Counted from the stretch's first letter, positions 45,603 through 55,274 are shown. The stretch: DNA of 64,000 nt from Dyella sp. S184 (GCF_009766065.1 NZ_LMUE01000012.1:124001-188000); one strand, 5' to 3'. The notes: generated by a model from the sequence alone, not told the origin. Translations and numbers: made by a program.

Positions 45603-45629
45603 AAAAAGGCGCCCTTGGGGCGCCTTTTT
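45603..45629. terminator. Bidirectional terminator after the DUF4156 gene and doxX
   Basis: AAAAAGGCGCCC (45603-45614) pairs with GGGCGCCTTTTT (45618-45629), loop of 3 nt. A and T tracts on both sides make it work for both convergent genes. Confidence 0.92.
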
Positions 45630-45663
45630 CGTAAGCATCCACGTCGTGGCGACCAGCGGCTAT

Positions 45664-46077
45664 CTATCTCCGATCGATGGAATACTTCCCTGCTCCAGTG
45701 ACCGACAGCAACAGCAGGCCGCCCACGATGCTCACGTTCTTGTAGAAGTTGATCATGTTTTCCATGCGCGCGGCGTCGACCATCGTCCAGTAGTGATGTC
45801 CGATCATGGCGGTGGCCAGGGTATAGACAGCGAGTAGGAGTGCCACTGGCCGCGTATAGAAACCGATCACGATGGCAATGCCGAGGAAGAATTCCGCGAC
45901 GACCGCGATGACGGCTGATACCTCAGGAAGCGGCACTCCCTGTGCGGCCATATAGCCGACCGTACCGGAGAAACCCGTGAGCTTGCTCCAGCCGAAGATC
46001 ACGAACAGAACCATGAGCAACACCCGGGCAATCAGGATCAGTTCGTCCTTGCGGTTCTCGAAGAGTGTGTATCGCAT
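45664..46077 (-). CDS. DoxX family membrane protein
   Basis: A 137-residue protein with four TM helices (~17-35, ~55-78, ~82-100, ~115-132) and the DoxX signature LLMVLFVIFGWSKLTGFSGTVGYM. Members are small quinone- or redox-associated membrane proteins of unclear role. AAGGAGA lies 8 nt before the ATG. It follows poxB by 93 bp on the same strand and may be co-transcribed with this quinone-linked enzyme. Confidence 0.9.
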   Translation of the reverse strand: MRYTLFENRKDELILIARVLLMVLFVIFGWSKLTGFSGTVGYMAAQGVPLPEVSAVIAVVAEFFLGIAIVIGFYTRPVALLLAVYTLATAMIGHHYWTMVDAARMENMINFYKNVSIVGGLLLLSVTGAGKYSIDRR

Positions 46078-46170
46078 GACTATTCTCCTTGGTTTGAAGT
46101 ACGCACCACGAAAGCTGAGGTGAGTGAACCAGATCCATTTGCGAGCCTGAGTGAGGGGCAGGCAACGATT

Positions 46171-47889
46171 TCACTTGAGGAAGTTCGATTCAATCAAGTC
46201 GATCACGTCATGCGCACGGCCGCTGAGCACAGCCTTGGCGCCATACAGCACGGTCCCAAGCACCATGCCCGGCTCGATACGCGGCGGCATCACCAACTCC
46301 GTGCGATTGACGTGCACATCAAGCAACGCCGGACCGGGATGCGCGAGGAACTCGAGGATGGCCGGCTCCAGCTTTTCGTTGTGGTCGACGGTCCAGCCGC
46401 GGAAGCCAATGATTTCCGCCAGTTTGCCGAAGTCGGGATTCTGCAGATCGGTAAACGCATTGAGCAGGCCCTCGACCTTCATTTCCAGTTCGACGAAGCC
46501 GAGCGTGCCGTTGTTGAACACGACGATCTTGAGCGGGATCTTCTCCTGGATCGCCGTCAGCAAGTCACCCAGCAGCATCGCAATACCGCCATCGCCCGAC
46601 AGCGCGATCACCTGCCGCTCGGGCAGCGCCTTCTGGATGCCCAGCGCCTGTGGCATCGCGTTGGCCATGGTTCCGTGCAGCAGGCTGGTGAGAGTGCGGC
46701 GTTTTCCATTGACGCGGATATGCCGCAACAGCCAGACCATCGGGCTGCCGCCATCGGCGACAAAGATCGCATCGTCGGTCGCGTGCTGATCCAGCAGCGA
46801 TGCCAGCTGCTGCGGATGGATCAGGCCATCGCCGCCCGGCCTGGCCTGATGCTCAAGATCCGCCAACGCCTCACGGAACAGTGCCAGACATTCGTCCAGG
46901 TAAGCGTGCTCCGCGCGTGGATTCAGGCGCGACTGCAGCGCGTCCAGGGTCGCAGCGATGTCGCCGACCGCGCCGATCTCGACCGGGTGGCGCCGGCCCA
47001 GATGGGTCGCGTCGATATCGATCTGGATCACGCGTGCATCTTTCGGATAGAACTGCCGCCACGCGAAGTCGCAGCCCAGCAGGATCAGCGTGTCGCAGCT
47101 CGTCACGGTGTGGAAGCCGGCCTTCGAACCGAACACACCGGTCATGCCGACATTGAACGGGTTGTCCGGCTCCAGATAATCCTTCGCCCGCGAGGTGTGG
47201 GCCATCGGTGCCTTCACGGTGTCGCAGAAACGCACGACCTGGTCATGGGCATCTTCACAACCGGCGCCGGCATAGACCGCAATACGGCCACCTTCGTTGA
47301 TCAGCGCGGCGATGCGGTCCAGTTCGGCATCCGCGGGGCGCGTCACCGGCGTCGGCACATGTACTGCATAGGCCAGACCGTCCTCCACTTCCAGCGCCGA
47401 GATATCGCCGGGCACGATCAGCACGGCGACGCCGCGTTTGTTGAGGGCGGTCTGCGCTGCCAGCGTGGCGAGCCGGCGTGCTTCAGTTGGATTGATCAGC
47501 ACCTCGCAGAACACACTGCAATGACTGTAGATCGGTTTGAATTCGACTTCCTGTGGAAAGTCGATGCCGAGTTCGTTGGTCGCCACCTGGCTCGCGATCA
47601 GCACCAGCGGCGCACGGTTGCGGTTCGATTCGTAGATGCCGTTGATGAAATGCAGGCTGCCCGGCCCGCAACTGCCCGCACAGGCGGTGAGTGTGCCGGT
47701 CATATAGGCCTCGCCGCCGGCCGCGAACGCACCGGCTTCCTCATGCCGCATATGCACCCAGTCGATCCCGCTGCGGCGGATCGCGTCGGTGACGTGGTTC
47801 AAGGTGTCACCGACCACGCCGTAGCAACGCTTCACGCCGGCCTTTTCGAGTACGTCGACGATGATGTCCGCCACTTTCTTCTTTGCCAT
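46171..47889 (-). CDS. poxB: Pyruvate:quinone oxidoreductase (pyruvate oxidase, TPP-dependent)
   Basis: A 572-residue ThDP enzyme of PoxB length (E. coli 572). The N-terminal pyrimidine-binding domain (~1-180) has VVGDTLNHVTDAIRRS and HEEAGAFAAGGEA with the catalytic Glu. The FAD-binding domain is ~190-340. The C-terminal PP domain has the ThDP motif GDGGIAMLLGDLLTAIQEKIPLKIVVFNN (split here by its Mg2+-binding D and NN). The C-terminal helical tail is the lipid-activation segment. It decarboxylates pyruvate to acetate and CO2 and passes electrons to ubiquinone at the membrane. Confidence 0.92.
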   Translation of the reverse strand: MAKKKVADIIVDVLEKAGVKRCYGVVGDTLNHVTDAIRRSGIDWVHMRHEEAGAFAAGGEAYMTGTLTACAGSCGPGSLHFINGIYESNRNRAPLVLIASQVATNELGIDFPQEVEFKPIYSHCSVFCEVLINPTEARRLATLAAQTALNKRGVAVLIVPGDISALEVEDGLAYAVHVPTPVTRPADAELDRIAALINEGGRIAVYAGAGCEDAHDQVVRFCDTVKAPMAHTSRAKDYLEPDNPFNVGMTGVFGSKAGFHTVTSCDTLILLGCDFAWRQFYPKDARVIQIDIDATHLGRRHPVEIGAVGDIAATLDALQSRLNPRAEHAYLDECLALFREALADLEHQARPGGDGLIHPQQLASLLDQHATDDAIFVADGGSPMVWLLRHIRVNGKRRTLTSLLHGTMANAMPQALGIQKALPERQVIALSGDGGIAMLLGDLLTAIQEKIPLKIVVFNNGTLGFVELEMKVEGLLNAFTDLQNPDFGKLAEIIGFRGWTVDHNEKLEPAILEFLAHPGPALLDVHVNRTELVMPPRIEPGMVLGTVLYGAKAVLSGRAHDVIDLIESNFLK

Positions 47890-48084
47890 GACAACACTCC
47901 GGGGTTGTATTGACGCTAGCAGCGTGCGTCGACGCTACGGGGCAATGGGGCATATTGCCGTAAACCGTACTCCTCTCTCTGGATCAGGGCATCCAACAGA
48001 CGGCGATCGAGAACCGTGCCCGCGATCCCTTGCATCGGATATTGCCGATTTCATGCGACGCGGATAAGATTCACATATAGATAT

Positions 48085-48096
48085 TACATTTATGTA
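48085..48096. promoter_or_regulatory. Candidate MarR operator
   Basis: TACAT-TT-ATGTA is a 12-bp inverted repeat in a very AT-rich stretch (48071-48102) just before marR, overlapping any promoter there. MarR proteins usually bind such AT-rich palindromes in their own promoter. Inferred. Confidence 0.5.
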
Positions 48097-48124
48097 TTAA
48101 ATGATCGCGGATCAGGCCAAGGCC

Positions 48125-48619
48125 ATGAGCAGCTTCCTTCCTACCGAACAGCGCCTGCAGATCACTTGCCGGCAGCATCCCGCGTTTCCGCGTGAGCCGG
48201 CCGTGCTGGTGCGCTTGATCAAGCACATCTACAAGCGAGTGCATGACGATGCCAATGCGCTGCTCAAGCCATGGGGCATCAATCATCCGGAATACAACTT
48301 GCTGATGATGCTGTACGGCACCGAGAGGTATACGCTGAACCCGTCACAGCTGGCGGAGGCGGCGGGGGAGAAATCCGCCAACATCACCCGGCTGACTAAC
48401 GAGCTGTGCGACAAGGGGTTGATCGAACGCACCGCCAGCGACGAAGATCGTCGCAAGATCGCACTCACCTTGAGCAAGGCAGGCATTGCGATGATCGAGA
48501 GCTTTCTGCCCGACATCTGTACCTTGCTGGAGCGCCAGACCGCCGGTCTGCAGCCGCGCGAAATGCTGCAGCTGGAAAAGCTGCTGAAGAAATTCCTGGG
48601 TCAACTCGAGCTGGCCTGA
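48125..48619 (+). CDS. MarR-family regulator
   Basis: A 164-residue protein in this start choice. The winged HTH covers ~60-130 (NPSQLAEAAGEKSANITRLTNELCDKGLIERTASDEDRRKIALTLSKAG) with dimerisation helices at both ends. MSSFLPTEQR at 48125 has AAGG close by; ATG 48101, 24 bp upstream, is also possible but would be leaderless. It is the first gene of an efflux operon (FUSC, DUF1656, HlyD) 3 bp further on, like emrR before emrAB, so it probably represses it. Confidence 0.9.
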   Translation: MSSFLPTEQRLQITCRQHPAFPREPAVLVRLIKHIYKRVHDDANALLKPWGINHPEYNLLMMLYGTERYTLNPSQLAEAAGEKSANITRLTNELCDKGLIERTASDEDRRKIALTLSKAGIAMIESFLPDICTLLERQTAGLQPREMLQLEKLLKKFLGQLELA

Positions 48620-48622
48620 GCG

Positions 48623-50740
48623 ATGTCGACTGTCCCCGCCATCGATTCCGTGCCGGCCATGTCGCGCTGGCCGTGGCTGGCCGAGTTTCTTGCCGGTGAG
48701 CGGCGCGCGTGGATCTTCGTGGGCAAGTCGCTGCTGGCGATCTACACCGCCGCGTGGCTGGCGATGTGGCTGCAGCTGGAACAGCCGGCGACCACCATGA
48801 TCACGGTGACAATCGTGATGAATCCGCACAGCGGCATGGTGCTGGCGAAGAGCTTCTATCGTGCGATCGGCACGCTGGCCGGCAGTCTGTTCGGATTGGC
48901 GCTGATGTCAGTGTTCCCGCAACAGCGCGAGCTGTTCCTGCTGAGCCTGTCGCTGTGGGTAGGGCTATGTGCCGGCGGCGCTACGCTGTATCGCAACTTC
49001 ATGTCCTACGGTTTCGTGCTGGCCGGTTACACCGCCGCGATCGTCACGTTGCCGGCGATAAATAATCCGCTCAACGTGTTCGACTCGGCCGTGATGCGCG
49101 TGAGCGAGGTGCTGCTCGGCCTGCTGGTGGCTGCGGTCGTCAGTGACCTGGTTTTGCCACAGCGGCTGCGCATGGTGCTGCGCCAGGGCGCGCGCGAGCA
49201 GTTCGCGAAGTTCACCGACTTCGTGCGGGGTAGCACCGGCGGCCTGATTCCACGCGCGCAGATGGAGCAGGTGCACTTGGCTTCGGTGCGTACTGCCGTG
49301 CACTTGGAGGACATGCGCGCGTCGGTGATCTTCGAGGATCCGGAGGCGAACGTGCGGAGCACGCGCATGCGGCTCCTCAATCAGCGCTACATGGCCGCCG
49401 GCACCAGCTTCCAGTCGCTGCACCACCTGATCAATCGGCTGCAACGCGGTGGCAACCCGGCGGTCGCCAATACCTTGATCACGCTGTATCGGCCGATCGG
49501 TGTCGCCTTGTCGCCCGAACCCGTACAGCAGCACGATCCAGCAGTACTCGCGGCACGCTTGGCGGAATGCGTGGCGCAGTTGCCGGCGCAAGTCGCGGCC
49601 TCGCGCGCATCGCTGGTCGAGCCGGCGGTGCTGCTGGAATTCGACACCGGCGCCGCCCTGTTGCAGCGCTTTGCCACCGAGTTGCGTGATTTTTCTGCGC
49701 TGGAAGTGTCGCTGCGTGGAAAGCAGGCGCGCGGCACGGTGGAGCGGGTGCACTTTCGCCGCGCCAACGACATCGCCGGCGCGGCGATTGCGGTATTGCG
49801 CACGTTCCTCACCATGGGCGTACTCAGCATGTTCTGGCTCGCCAGCGGCTGGGCGTATGGTGCCAGCGCGATGCTGCTGGCAACGATCTTCAGCGGCCTG
49901 CTGGCGGCTTCGCCGAATCCGATCAGCGCCGCCACGCACACCTTGTTCGGCTATGTAGCCGGCATGCTGGCCGCGTTCGTCGTGGTGTACGGGTTGCTGC
50001 CGGGAAGTGACGACTTCGCCGCGCTGATCGCCGCCAGCGCGGCATTCCTGCTGATCGGGCCATACCTGACTACGCGTGACACGCTGCCGGGTGTCGGCGC
50101 CGGCTACTCGCTGGGCTTTGTCTACATCCTCGCGCTGAAGAATCCGATGGTGTATGACCCGACACATGCCTTCAACGACGCGATCGCGCAGGTCGCCGGT
50201 ATCGTCTTGGCCGGCCTCGCCTTCGTGTTCGTACCGACAGTGATCGGCAGCGCCTGGCAGCGTGCGCGCCAGGTGCGCCGGATGCGTGAACTGGTGGCGC
50301 TGGTGGCGAATGCGCCTCTGGACGGGTTGGCGTGGCGTTTCGAGAGCCTCAGCCGCGACCTGTTCCAGCAGGTGGTGACGCATACGCGGCCAGGCAGTGA
50401 CGAATCGCGCAGCCTGTTGGCGTGGGGGCTGGCGGTGCAGGAGAGTGGTCGCGCGGTATTGGAGTTGCGTCGGGAGTTGGCCGACAGCCACGACCTTGCT
50501 CCGGCCGCGCGCGCTGCCGCGACCGCGGCGGTGCAGGCCGTGGGACGGCTGTATCACCAGCCTGATGCAGTGCGATGGCATGACGCCGATGCTGCGGTGC
50601 GCGAGGCGATCATCGCCACGGCTGCCGTGCCGGCGGTGCGCCAATATCTGTATCAACTGCACAGTGCGTTGCGCGATGACGAATCACCGTTCGCCATGTA
50701 CATCCCGCCATCCTCGCCGGAGTCCGTCCATGCCACATGA
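48623..50740 (+). CDS. FUSC-family inner-membrane exporter (AaeB-like)
   Basis: A 705-residue protein. Two sets of ~5-6 TM helices (~30-180 and ~395-560) bracket a cytoplasmic domain (~190-390). The C-terminal ~130 residues are soluble. This is the fusaric acid resistance/AaeB architecture. It exports aromatic carboxylic acids or related toxins together with an HlyD-type adaptor. It begins 3 bp after marR. Its end overlaps the DUF1656 gene by 11 bp. Confidence 0.93.
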   Translation: MSTVPAIDSVPAMSRWPWLAEFLAGERRAWIFVGKSLLAIYTAAWLAMWLQLEQPATTMITVTIVMNPHSGMVLAKSFYRAIGTLAGSLFGLALMSVFPQQRELFLLSLSLWVGLCAGGATLYRNFMSYGFVLAGYTAAIVTLPAINNPLNVFDSAVMRVSEVLLGLLVAAVVSDLVLPQRLRMVLRQGAREQFAKFTDFVRGSTGGLIPRAQMEQVHLASVRTAVHLEDMRASVIFEDPEANVRSTRMRLLNQRYMAAGTSFQSLHHLINRLQRGGNPAVANTLITLYRPIGVALSPEPVQQHDPAVLAARLAECVAQLPAQVAASRASLVEPAVLLEFDTGAALLQRFATELRDFSALEVSLRGKQARGTVERVHFRRANDIAGAAIAVLRTFLTMGVLSMFWLASGWAYGASAMLLATIFSGLLAASPNPISAATHTLFGYVAGMLAAFVVVYGLLPGSDDFAALIAASAAFLLIGPYLTTRDTLPGVGAGYSLGFVYILALKNPMVYDPTHAFNDAIAQVAGIVLAGLAFVFVPTVIGSAWQRARQVRRMRELVALVANAPLDGLAWRFESLSRDLFQQVVTHTRPGSDESRSLLAWGLAVQESGRAVLELRRELADSHDLAPAARAAATAAVQAVGRLYHQPDAVRWHDADAAVREAIIATAAVPAVRQYLYQLHSALRDDESPFAMYIPPSSPESVHAT

Positions 50741-50930
50741 AGTCGCCATCTATGGCGTGCTCGTGCCCGGACTGCTGCCGGTGTTCCTCGGTTGCCTGTT
50801 GCTGATGGTTCTGCTGGATCTGGTGGTGGGTCGCCTCGGTCTGTATCGCCATGTGTGGCATCCGGCGTTGTTCCGGTTTGCCGTGTTCGTCTGTCTGTTC
50901 GGCGCCGCCGGACTGTTGCTGATCCATTGA
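50730..50930 (+). CDS. DUF1656 (AaeX-like) small membrane protein
   Basis: A 66-residue protein with two TM helices (~12-32, ~45-64) and MPHEVAIYGVLVPGLLP, typical of DUF1656/AaeX. It is always found between a FUSC protein and an HlyD adaptor, as here, overlapping the first by 11 bp. The role in efflux assembly is unknown. Confidence 0.92.
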   Translation: MPHEVAIYGVLVPGLLPVFLGCLLLMVLLDLVVGRLGLYRHVWHPALFRFAVFVCLFGAAGLLLIH

Positions 50931-50938
50931 GTCATCTC

Positions 50939-51976
50939 ATGAAAACCCAGTCATTGCTGCGCTTCCTGTTCACTGCCGTGGTGGTCGTCATCGCGCTGCT
51001 GCTTGGTCATGCGCTATGGAAGCACTACCTGTACGCACCGTGGACGCGTGATGGCCGCGTGCGTGCGGAAGTGGTGCGCATCGCGCCGGATGTGTCTGGA
51101 CTGGTGACGAAGGTGGCCGTGGTCGACAACCAGACCGTGCACAAGGGCGATGTGTTGTTCACGATCGATCCGGACCGCTACAAGTACGCGATGGCGCAGG
51201 CTGAGGCGAACCTTGCTGCCGCCGAGGCCAGTGCGCGTGCTGCCGGGGCCAACATCAATGCCGCACTAGCCGCGGCCAACGCGCGCAAGACCGAGTTCGA
51301 GATGCGCCAGGAGCAGGCCGCACGACGCCAGCAGCTCAGCGATGTGATCGCCAAGGAGTCGCGCACCGACGCGGCCGCCGCCGCCGAGGTCGCCCGTGCC
51401 AGCTGGCAGCAGGCGCAGGCCAGTGGCAGCCAGGCCAGTGCCGCGCGCGAGCAAGCGCAGGCCGCGGTGGAGCAGGCACAGGTGGCGCTGGATACCGCCC
51501 GGCTCAACCTCGCGCGCACCAAAGTGCTGGCGCCGACGGATGGCTATGTTACCAACCTCGACGTCCGCGTCGGCGACTATGCCGCAGTCGGTAGCCCGCG
51601 TCTCGCGCTGATCGACAGCCACAGCTATTACATCTATGGCTACTTCGAGGAAACCAAGCTGCCGCAGTTGCACATCGGCGATCCAGTCGACATCCGTCTG
51701 ATGGCCGGTGGCGTGCACCTCAAGGGCACTATTGCCGGCATCGCGCGTGGCATCAGCGATCGGGACAACCCCAGCGGCAGCAACCTGCTGGCCGACGTCA
51801 ATCCCACCTTCAACTGGGTGCGTCTGGCCCAGCGCGTGCCGGTGTACATCGCGATCGATACCAGCGACTTGCCGCCGGATACCGTACTCGCCGCCGGCAT
51901 GACCGCCACGATCGAGGTGCACCCGCACCAGACGGACCATGCGGCGGCTGACAAGTCGCCGCGCGTCGGCATGTAA
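50939..51976 (+). CDS. HlyD/AaeA-type membrane-fusion adaptor
   Basis: A 345-residue periplasmic adaptor. One N-terminal TM helix (~8-28), a split biotinyl-lipoyl domain (VRIAPDVSGLVTKVAVVDNQTVHKGDVLFTID at ~48-75; LAPTDGYVTNLDVRVGDYAAVG at ~197-220), an Ala/Gln-rich coiled-coil hairpin (~80-190) and a beta-barrel C-terminus. It links the FUSC exporter to an outer-membrane channel, which is not encoded nearby. It starts 8 bp after the DUF1656 stop. Confidence 0.94.
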   Translation: MKTQSLLRFLFTAVVVVIALLLGHALWKHYLYAPWTRDGRVRAEVVRIAPDVSGLVTKVAVVDNQTVHKGDVLFTIDPDRYKYAMAQAEANLAAAEASARAAGANINAALAAANARKTEFEMRQEQAARRQQLSDVIAKESRTDAAAAAEVARASWQQAQASGSQASAAREQAQAAVEQAQVALDTARLNLARTKVLAPTDGYVTNLDVRVGDYAAVGSPRLALIDSHSYYIYGYFEETKLPQLHIGDPVDIRLMAGGVHLKGTIAGIARGISDRDNPSGSNLLADVNPTFNWVRLAQRVPVYIAIDTSDLPPDTVLAAGMTATIEVHPHQTDHAAADKSPRVGM

Positions 51977-52045
51977 GAGCCTGTCATGGGCTTCAGGTAG
52001 GCGCATCCGCAACAGTTTGCGATGATGGGGGATGTTGCGGATGCC

Positions 52046-53455
52046 ATGCCCCCCATGAACAAGTTGATGACCACGCCCCGTCGCCTGGCGCGACGCATTC
52101 TTTCGCCGCTGCGTAGACCCAAGGCGCAGGCGTTGCTGGATGCGCTGCCGGCGTTCGCCGTAGCAGCCGCAGCGATCGAGGTGCTGCCCGATCCGGCAGC
52201 GTTCCGGCACATGCTGTTGCAGCAGATCGCGCAGGCCACCCGGCGCATCGTGATCGTGACCTTGTACCTGGAGGATGACGAAGGCGGCCGCGAGGTGCTG
52301 GACGCGTTGTATGCGGCGAAGGCCACGCAGCCGGCGCTGCAGATTTCGGTGTTCGTCGACTGGCATCGGGCGCAGCGCGGACTGATCGGCAAGCAGAAAA
52401 GTGCCGGCAATGCGGGTATGTACCGCGAGTACGCCGCGCGGCTCGGGCCCGGCGTCGACATCTACGGCGTGCCGGTGCAGAACCGCGAGCTGTTCGGCGT
52501 GCTGCACCTGAAGGGCTTCGTGATCGACGATGCGTTGCTGTATAGCGGCGCGAGTCTCAATGACGTCTATCTGCAGCGGCATGGGCGTTATCGGCTGGAT
52601 CGTTACCATCTGTTGCGGCATCGCGGACTGGCCGATGCAATGGCAGCTTTCGTGCAGCGTTGTTTCGTCGGGAGCGAGGCGGTGCGCCGCTTGAATGTGC
52701 CGGACGTTCCCGCCACGCGCACGCTGCAGGCACCGATCCGCGACTTCCGCCAGGCCTTGCAGCAGGCCCACTATGAAGTGCCGCACGACGCGCCGGGGCC
52801 AGCTGACGTGGCGGTGACGCCGCTGCTCGGTTTCGGTCGCAGCGACAACGCGCTCAACGACATCCTGCTGGCGCTGTTGCGCAGCACACGCGAGCGGGTG
52901 ATCCTGCTGACACCATATTTCAATCTGCCGCGTCCGGTGCGTATCGTGCTCGGTCAGTTGCTGCGGCGCGGCTGCACGATCGACATCATGGTCGGCGACA
53001 AGACGGCGAACGATTTCTATATTCCGCCGGGGCAGCCGTTCAAGACGATCGGGCTGTTGCCGTATTTGTACGAAAACAATCTGCGGCGTTTCGCGCGGGC
53101 GCATCGTCAACAGATGATCAGCGGCCAGCTCAACCTGCATCTGTGGCACGACGGCAACAACAGCTATCACTTGAAAGGCCTGTTCGTCGATGACGACATG
53201 GCCGTGCTCACCGGCAACAACCTCAACCCGCGTGCGTGGGCGCTGGATCTGGAAAATGGCCTGCTGCTGCGCGACCCCGCGCGCTTGCTGCATGCAAAGC
53301 ATCAGGCCGAATGGGCGGCCTTGAAACGACATGCCACCAGGTTGCCTGACCACCGCGCGCTGGAAAGTCCGCGGCACTACCCCGCGGAGGTGCGCAAGCA
53401 ATTGAAGCGATTGAACCGCACCCGCCTCGACCGGCTGGTCAATCGCCTGCTGTAG
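52046..53455 (+). CDS. pssA: CDP-diacylglycerol-serine O-phosphatidyltransferase (PLD type)
   Basis: A 469-residue enzyme in this start choice, colinear with E. coli PssA (451). Two phospholipase-D motifs occur: LHLKGFVIDDALLYSG near residue 155 and YHLKGLFVDDDMAVLTGN near 373. VDWHRAQRGLIG and GDKTANDFYIP are family hallmarks. It makes phosphatidylserine from CDP-diacylglycerol and serine, the first step to phosphatidylethanolamine. The start among ATGs at 52022, 52046 and 52055 is uncertain; 52046 has GCGGA just upstream. It is convergent with, and overlaps, the GNAT gene by 17 bp. Confidence 0.94.
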   Translation: MPPMNKLMTTPRRLARRILSPLRRPKAQALLDALPAFAVAAAAIEVLPDPAAFRHMLLQQIAQATRRIVIVTLYLEDDEGGREVLDALYAAKATQPALQISVFVDWHRAQRGLIGKQKSAGNAGMYREYAARLGPGVDIYGVPVQNRELFGVLHLKGFVIDDALLYSGASLNDVYLQRHGRYRLDRYHLLRHRGLADAMAAFVQRCFVGSEAVRRLNVPDVPATRTLQAPIRDFRQALQQAHYEVPHDAPGPADVAVTPLLGFGRSDNALNDILLALLRSTRERVILLTPYFNLPRPVRIVLGQLLRRGCTIDIMVGDKTANDFYIPPGQPFKTIGLLPYLYENNLRRFARAHRQQMISGQLNLHLWHDGNNSYHLKGLFVDDDMAVLTGNNLNPRAWALDLENGLLLRDPARLLHAKHQAEWAALKRHATRLPDHRALESPRHYPAEVRKQLKRLNRTRLDRLVNRLL

Positions 53456-54059
53456 TGGCCTGTGCACCGCTCAGGCGCTGCAGTCGCAAGCCAAGCCAGC
53501 GATCAACGTCCGGCCATTCGCTGGCGAGAATGGAATAGCAGACGGTGTCGCGCAGCGTGCCATCGGGACGTCGCTTGTGGGCACGCAGCAGCCCGTCGCG
53601 ATGTGCGCCGAGGCGCTCGATCGCGCGCTGCGAATCGAGATTGCGATGATCGGTGTGGAACTCCACCGCCACGCAGTCCAGTGTCTCGAACGCGTGCTTG
53701 AGCAGCAGCCGTTTGCACGCGGTGTTGAGGTGGCTTTTCTGCCAGCGTTTCGCGTACCAGGTGTAGCCGATCGCGAGGCGCGGCAACTTGGCTACGAAGT
53801 CGTAATAGCGGGTGGTGCCGACGATTTCGCCGCTGGATTTCTCGCGTACGGCGAATGGCAGCATCAGGCCATCGGCATGACCTTGCAGTGCTTTTTCGAC
53901 ATAGGCGCGCGCGTGGCCCGGTGCCGGTGCACTGGTGAACCACAGGTTCCATAGTTCGCCATCGGCGGCGGCGGCTTCCAGTGCGGCCACGTGATCGAGG
54001 CTCAGCGGTTCCAGCACGACGTATTCGTCCTGCAGGCAGGTCAGGGTAAGGGGATTCAT
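53439..54059 (-). CDS. GNAT-family N-acetyltransferase (RimJ-like)
   Basis: A 206-residue protein with GNAT domain ~12-175. LEPLSLDHVAALEAAAADGELW at the start, IGYTWYAKRWQKSHLNTACKRLLLKHAF as the acetyl-CoA pyrophosphate-binding region, and VEFHTDHRNLDSQRAIERLGAHRDG as the final strands. It resembles the RimJ/YjdJ-like group acting on proteins or small molecules; the acceptor is unknown. The 3' end overlaps pssA on the other strand. Confidence 0.88.
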   Translation of the reverse strand: MNPLTLTCLQDEYVVLEPLSLDHVAALEAAAADGELWNLWFTSAPAPGHARAYVEKALQGHADGLMLPFAVREKSSGEIVGTTRYYDFVAKLPRLAIGYTWYAKRWQKSHLNTACKRLLLKHAFETLDCVAVEFHTDHRNLDSQRAIERLGAHRDGLLRAHKRRPDGTLRDTVCYSILASEWPDVDRWLGLRLQRLSGAQATTAGD

Positions 54060-54089
54060 CGGTAGTCCGGCGGGAGAGGCAGATGACGC

Positions 54090-54296
54090 TCAGGCGTCGA
54101 GATCGGGAATCAGCTTGCTTTCGAGCCGCGCGATGTGATCTTTCAGCAGCAGCTTGCGCTTCTTCAGCCGGGTCAACTGCAGTTCGTCGCGGCCGATCGC
54201 GGTGGCCAGCTGTTCGATCACCAGATCGAGATCGCGATGCTCCATCCTCAGCTCGGCGAGCAGATGGACGATTTCGGCGTGATCCTGAACCTGCAT
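54090..54296 (-). CDS. YdcH family protein (DUF465)
   Basis: A 68-residue fully helical protein beginning MQVQDHAEIVHLLAELRMEH, with LKKRKLLLKDHIARLE as the conserved DUF465 end. It forms a helical hairpin. The function is unknown. The frame stays open on this strand for another ~285 codons upstream, but only this part has family similarity, and the longer frame is antisense to ttcA. Confidence 0.85.
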   Translation of the reverse strand: MQVQDHAEIVHLLAELRMEHRDLDLVIEQLATAIGRDELQLTRLKKRKLLLKDHIARLESKLIPDLDA

Positions 54297-54407
54297 GGCG
54301 GCGGCGATGGCTAGGGAGAACCCTCCTAGTCTAGCGCCGTTTGGCATCTCCGGAAGTTGATCGGCCAGCCGGCTACAATGGGGGTCGTCTCCACCTGCTT
54401 GGCCATC

Positions 54408-55274
54408 ATGTCCGCCCATCCTGCCCATACCCGCACGCCAGCCGCCGAGGCCGACAGGCTGGCCCGGCGCCTGCGCCACCAGGTGGGGCAGGCGATCATG
54501 GATTTCGGCATGATTGAGGACGGTGACCGGGTGATGGTGTGCCTGTCCGGCGGCAAGGACTCCTACACCTTGCTGGACATGCTGCTGCAGCTGCAGGCGA
54601 AGGCGCCGGTGCGCTTCGAGCTGATCGCGGTGAACCTGGACCAGAAGCAGCCGGACTTTCCCGAGCACGTGCTGCCGGAATATCTCAGCGCGCGCGGCGT
54701 GCCGTTCCATATCATCGAGCAGGACACCTACAGCACGGTGACGCGGGTGATCCCGGCCGGCAAGACCATGTGCAGCCTGTGTTCGCGGCTGCGTCGTGGT
54801 GCGCTGTACAGCTGGGCGGCAGCCAATGGCATCACGAAGATCGCGCTCGGCCACCATCGCGACGACATCCTTGCCACCTTCTTCCTCAACATGTTCTTCC
54901 AGGCACAGCTGAAGGCGATGCCACCGAAGCTGCGTTCGGACGACGGCCGTCACGTGGTGATCCGGCCGCTGGCGTATTGCTGCGAAAGTGACATTGCCGC
55001 CTATGCGCTGAATGAAAATTTTCCGATCATCCCGTGCAATCTGTGCGGCTCGCAGGACAACCTGCAGCGCAAGGCGGTGCAGCGCATGCTGGCCGAGTGG
55101 GAGCAACTTCAGCCCGGCCGCAGCGAGAACATTTTCCGCGCGCTGGCCCATGTGTCACCCTCGCAGTTGGCCGATCGCATGTTGTTCGATTTTGCCGCGC
55201 TGGGCGCGCAGTCGAGTGTGTCTTCTCCGTGGCCAGTCGACGCAGCGGATGAGACCGCCGCCACGCAAGCTTGA
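54408..55274 (+). CDS. ttcA: tRNA 2-thiocytidine(32) synthetase
   Basis: A 288-residue PP-loop ATPase. [13 protein letters not shown] near residue 48 is the PP-loop. Cys pairs [11 protein letters not shown] near residue 125 and CNLCGSQ near 212 hold the Fe-S cluster. It thiolates C32 of certain tRNAs. Length is slightly under E. coli TtcA (311). [10 protein letters not shown] at 54408 is taken as start; the 17 codons upstream are not conserved. Confidence 0.95.
   Translation: MSAHPAHTRTPAAEADRLARRLRHQVGQAIMDFGMIEDGDRVMVCLSGGKDSYTLLDMLLQLQAKAPVRFELIAVNLDQKQPDFPEHVLPEYLSARGVPFHIIEQDTYSTVTRVIPAGKTMCSLCSRLRRGALYSWAAANGITKIALGHHRDDILATFFLNMFFQAQLKAMPPKLRSDDGRHVVIRPLAYCCESDIAAYALNENFPIIPCNLCGSQDNLQRKAVQRMLAEWEQLQPGRSENIFRALAHVSPSQLADRMLFDFAALGAQSSVSSPWPVDAADETAATQA

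Noticed and set aside
54297-55151. Extension of the YdcH frame to 353 codons
   Set aside because: Only the last 68 codons match DUF465; the rest is antisense to ttcA.
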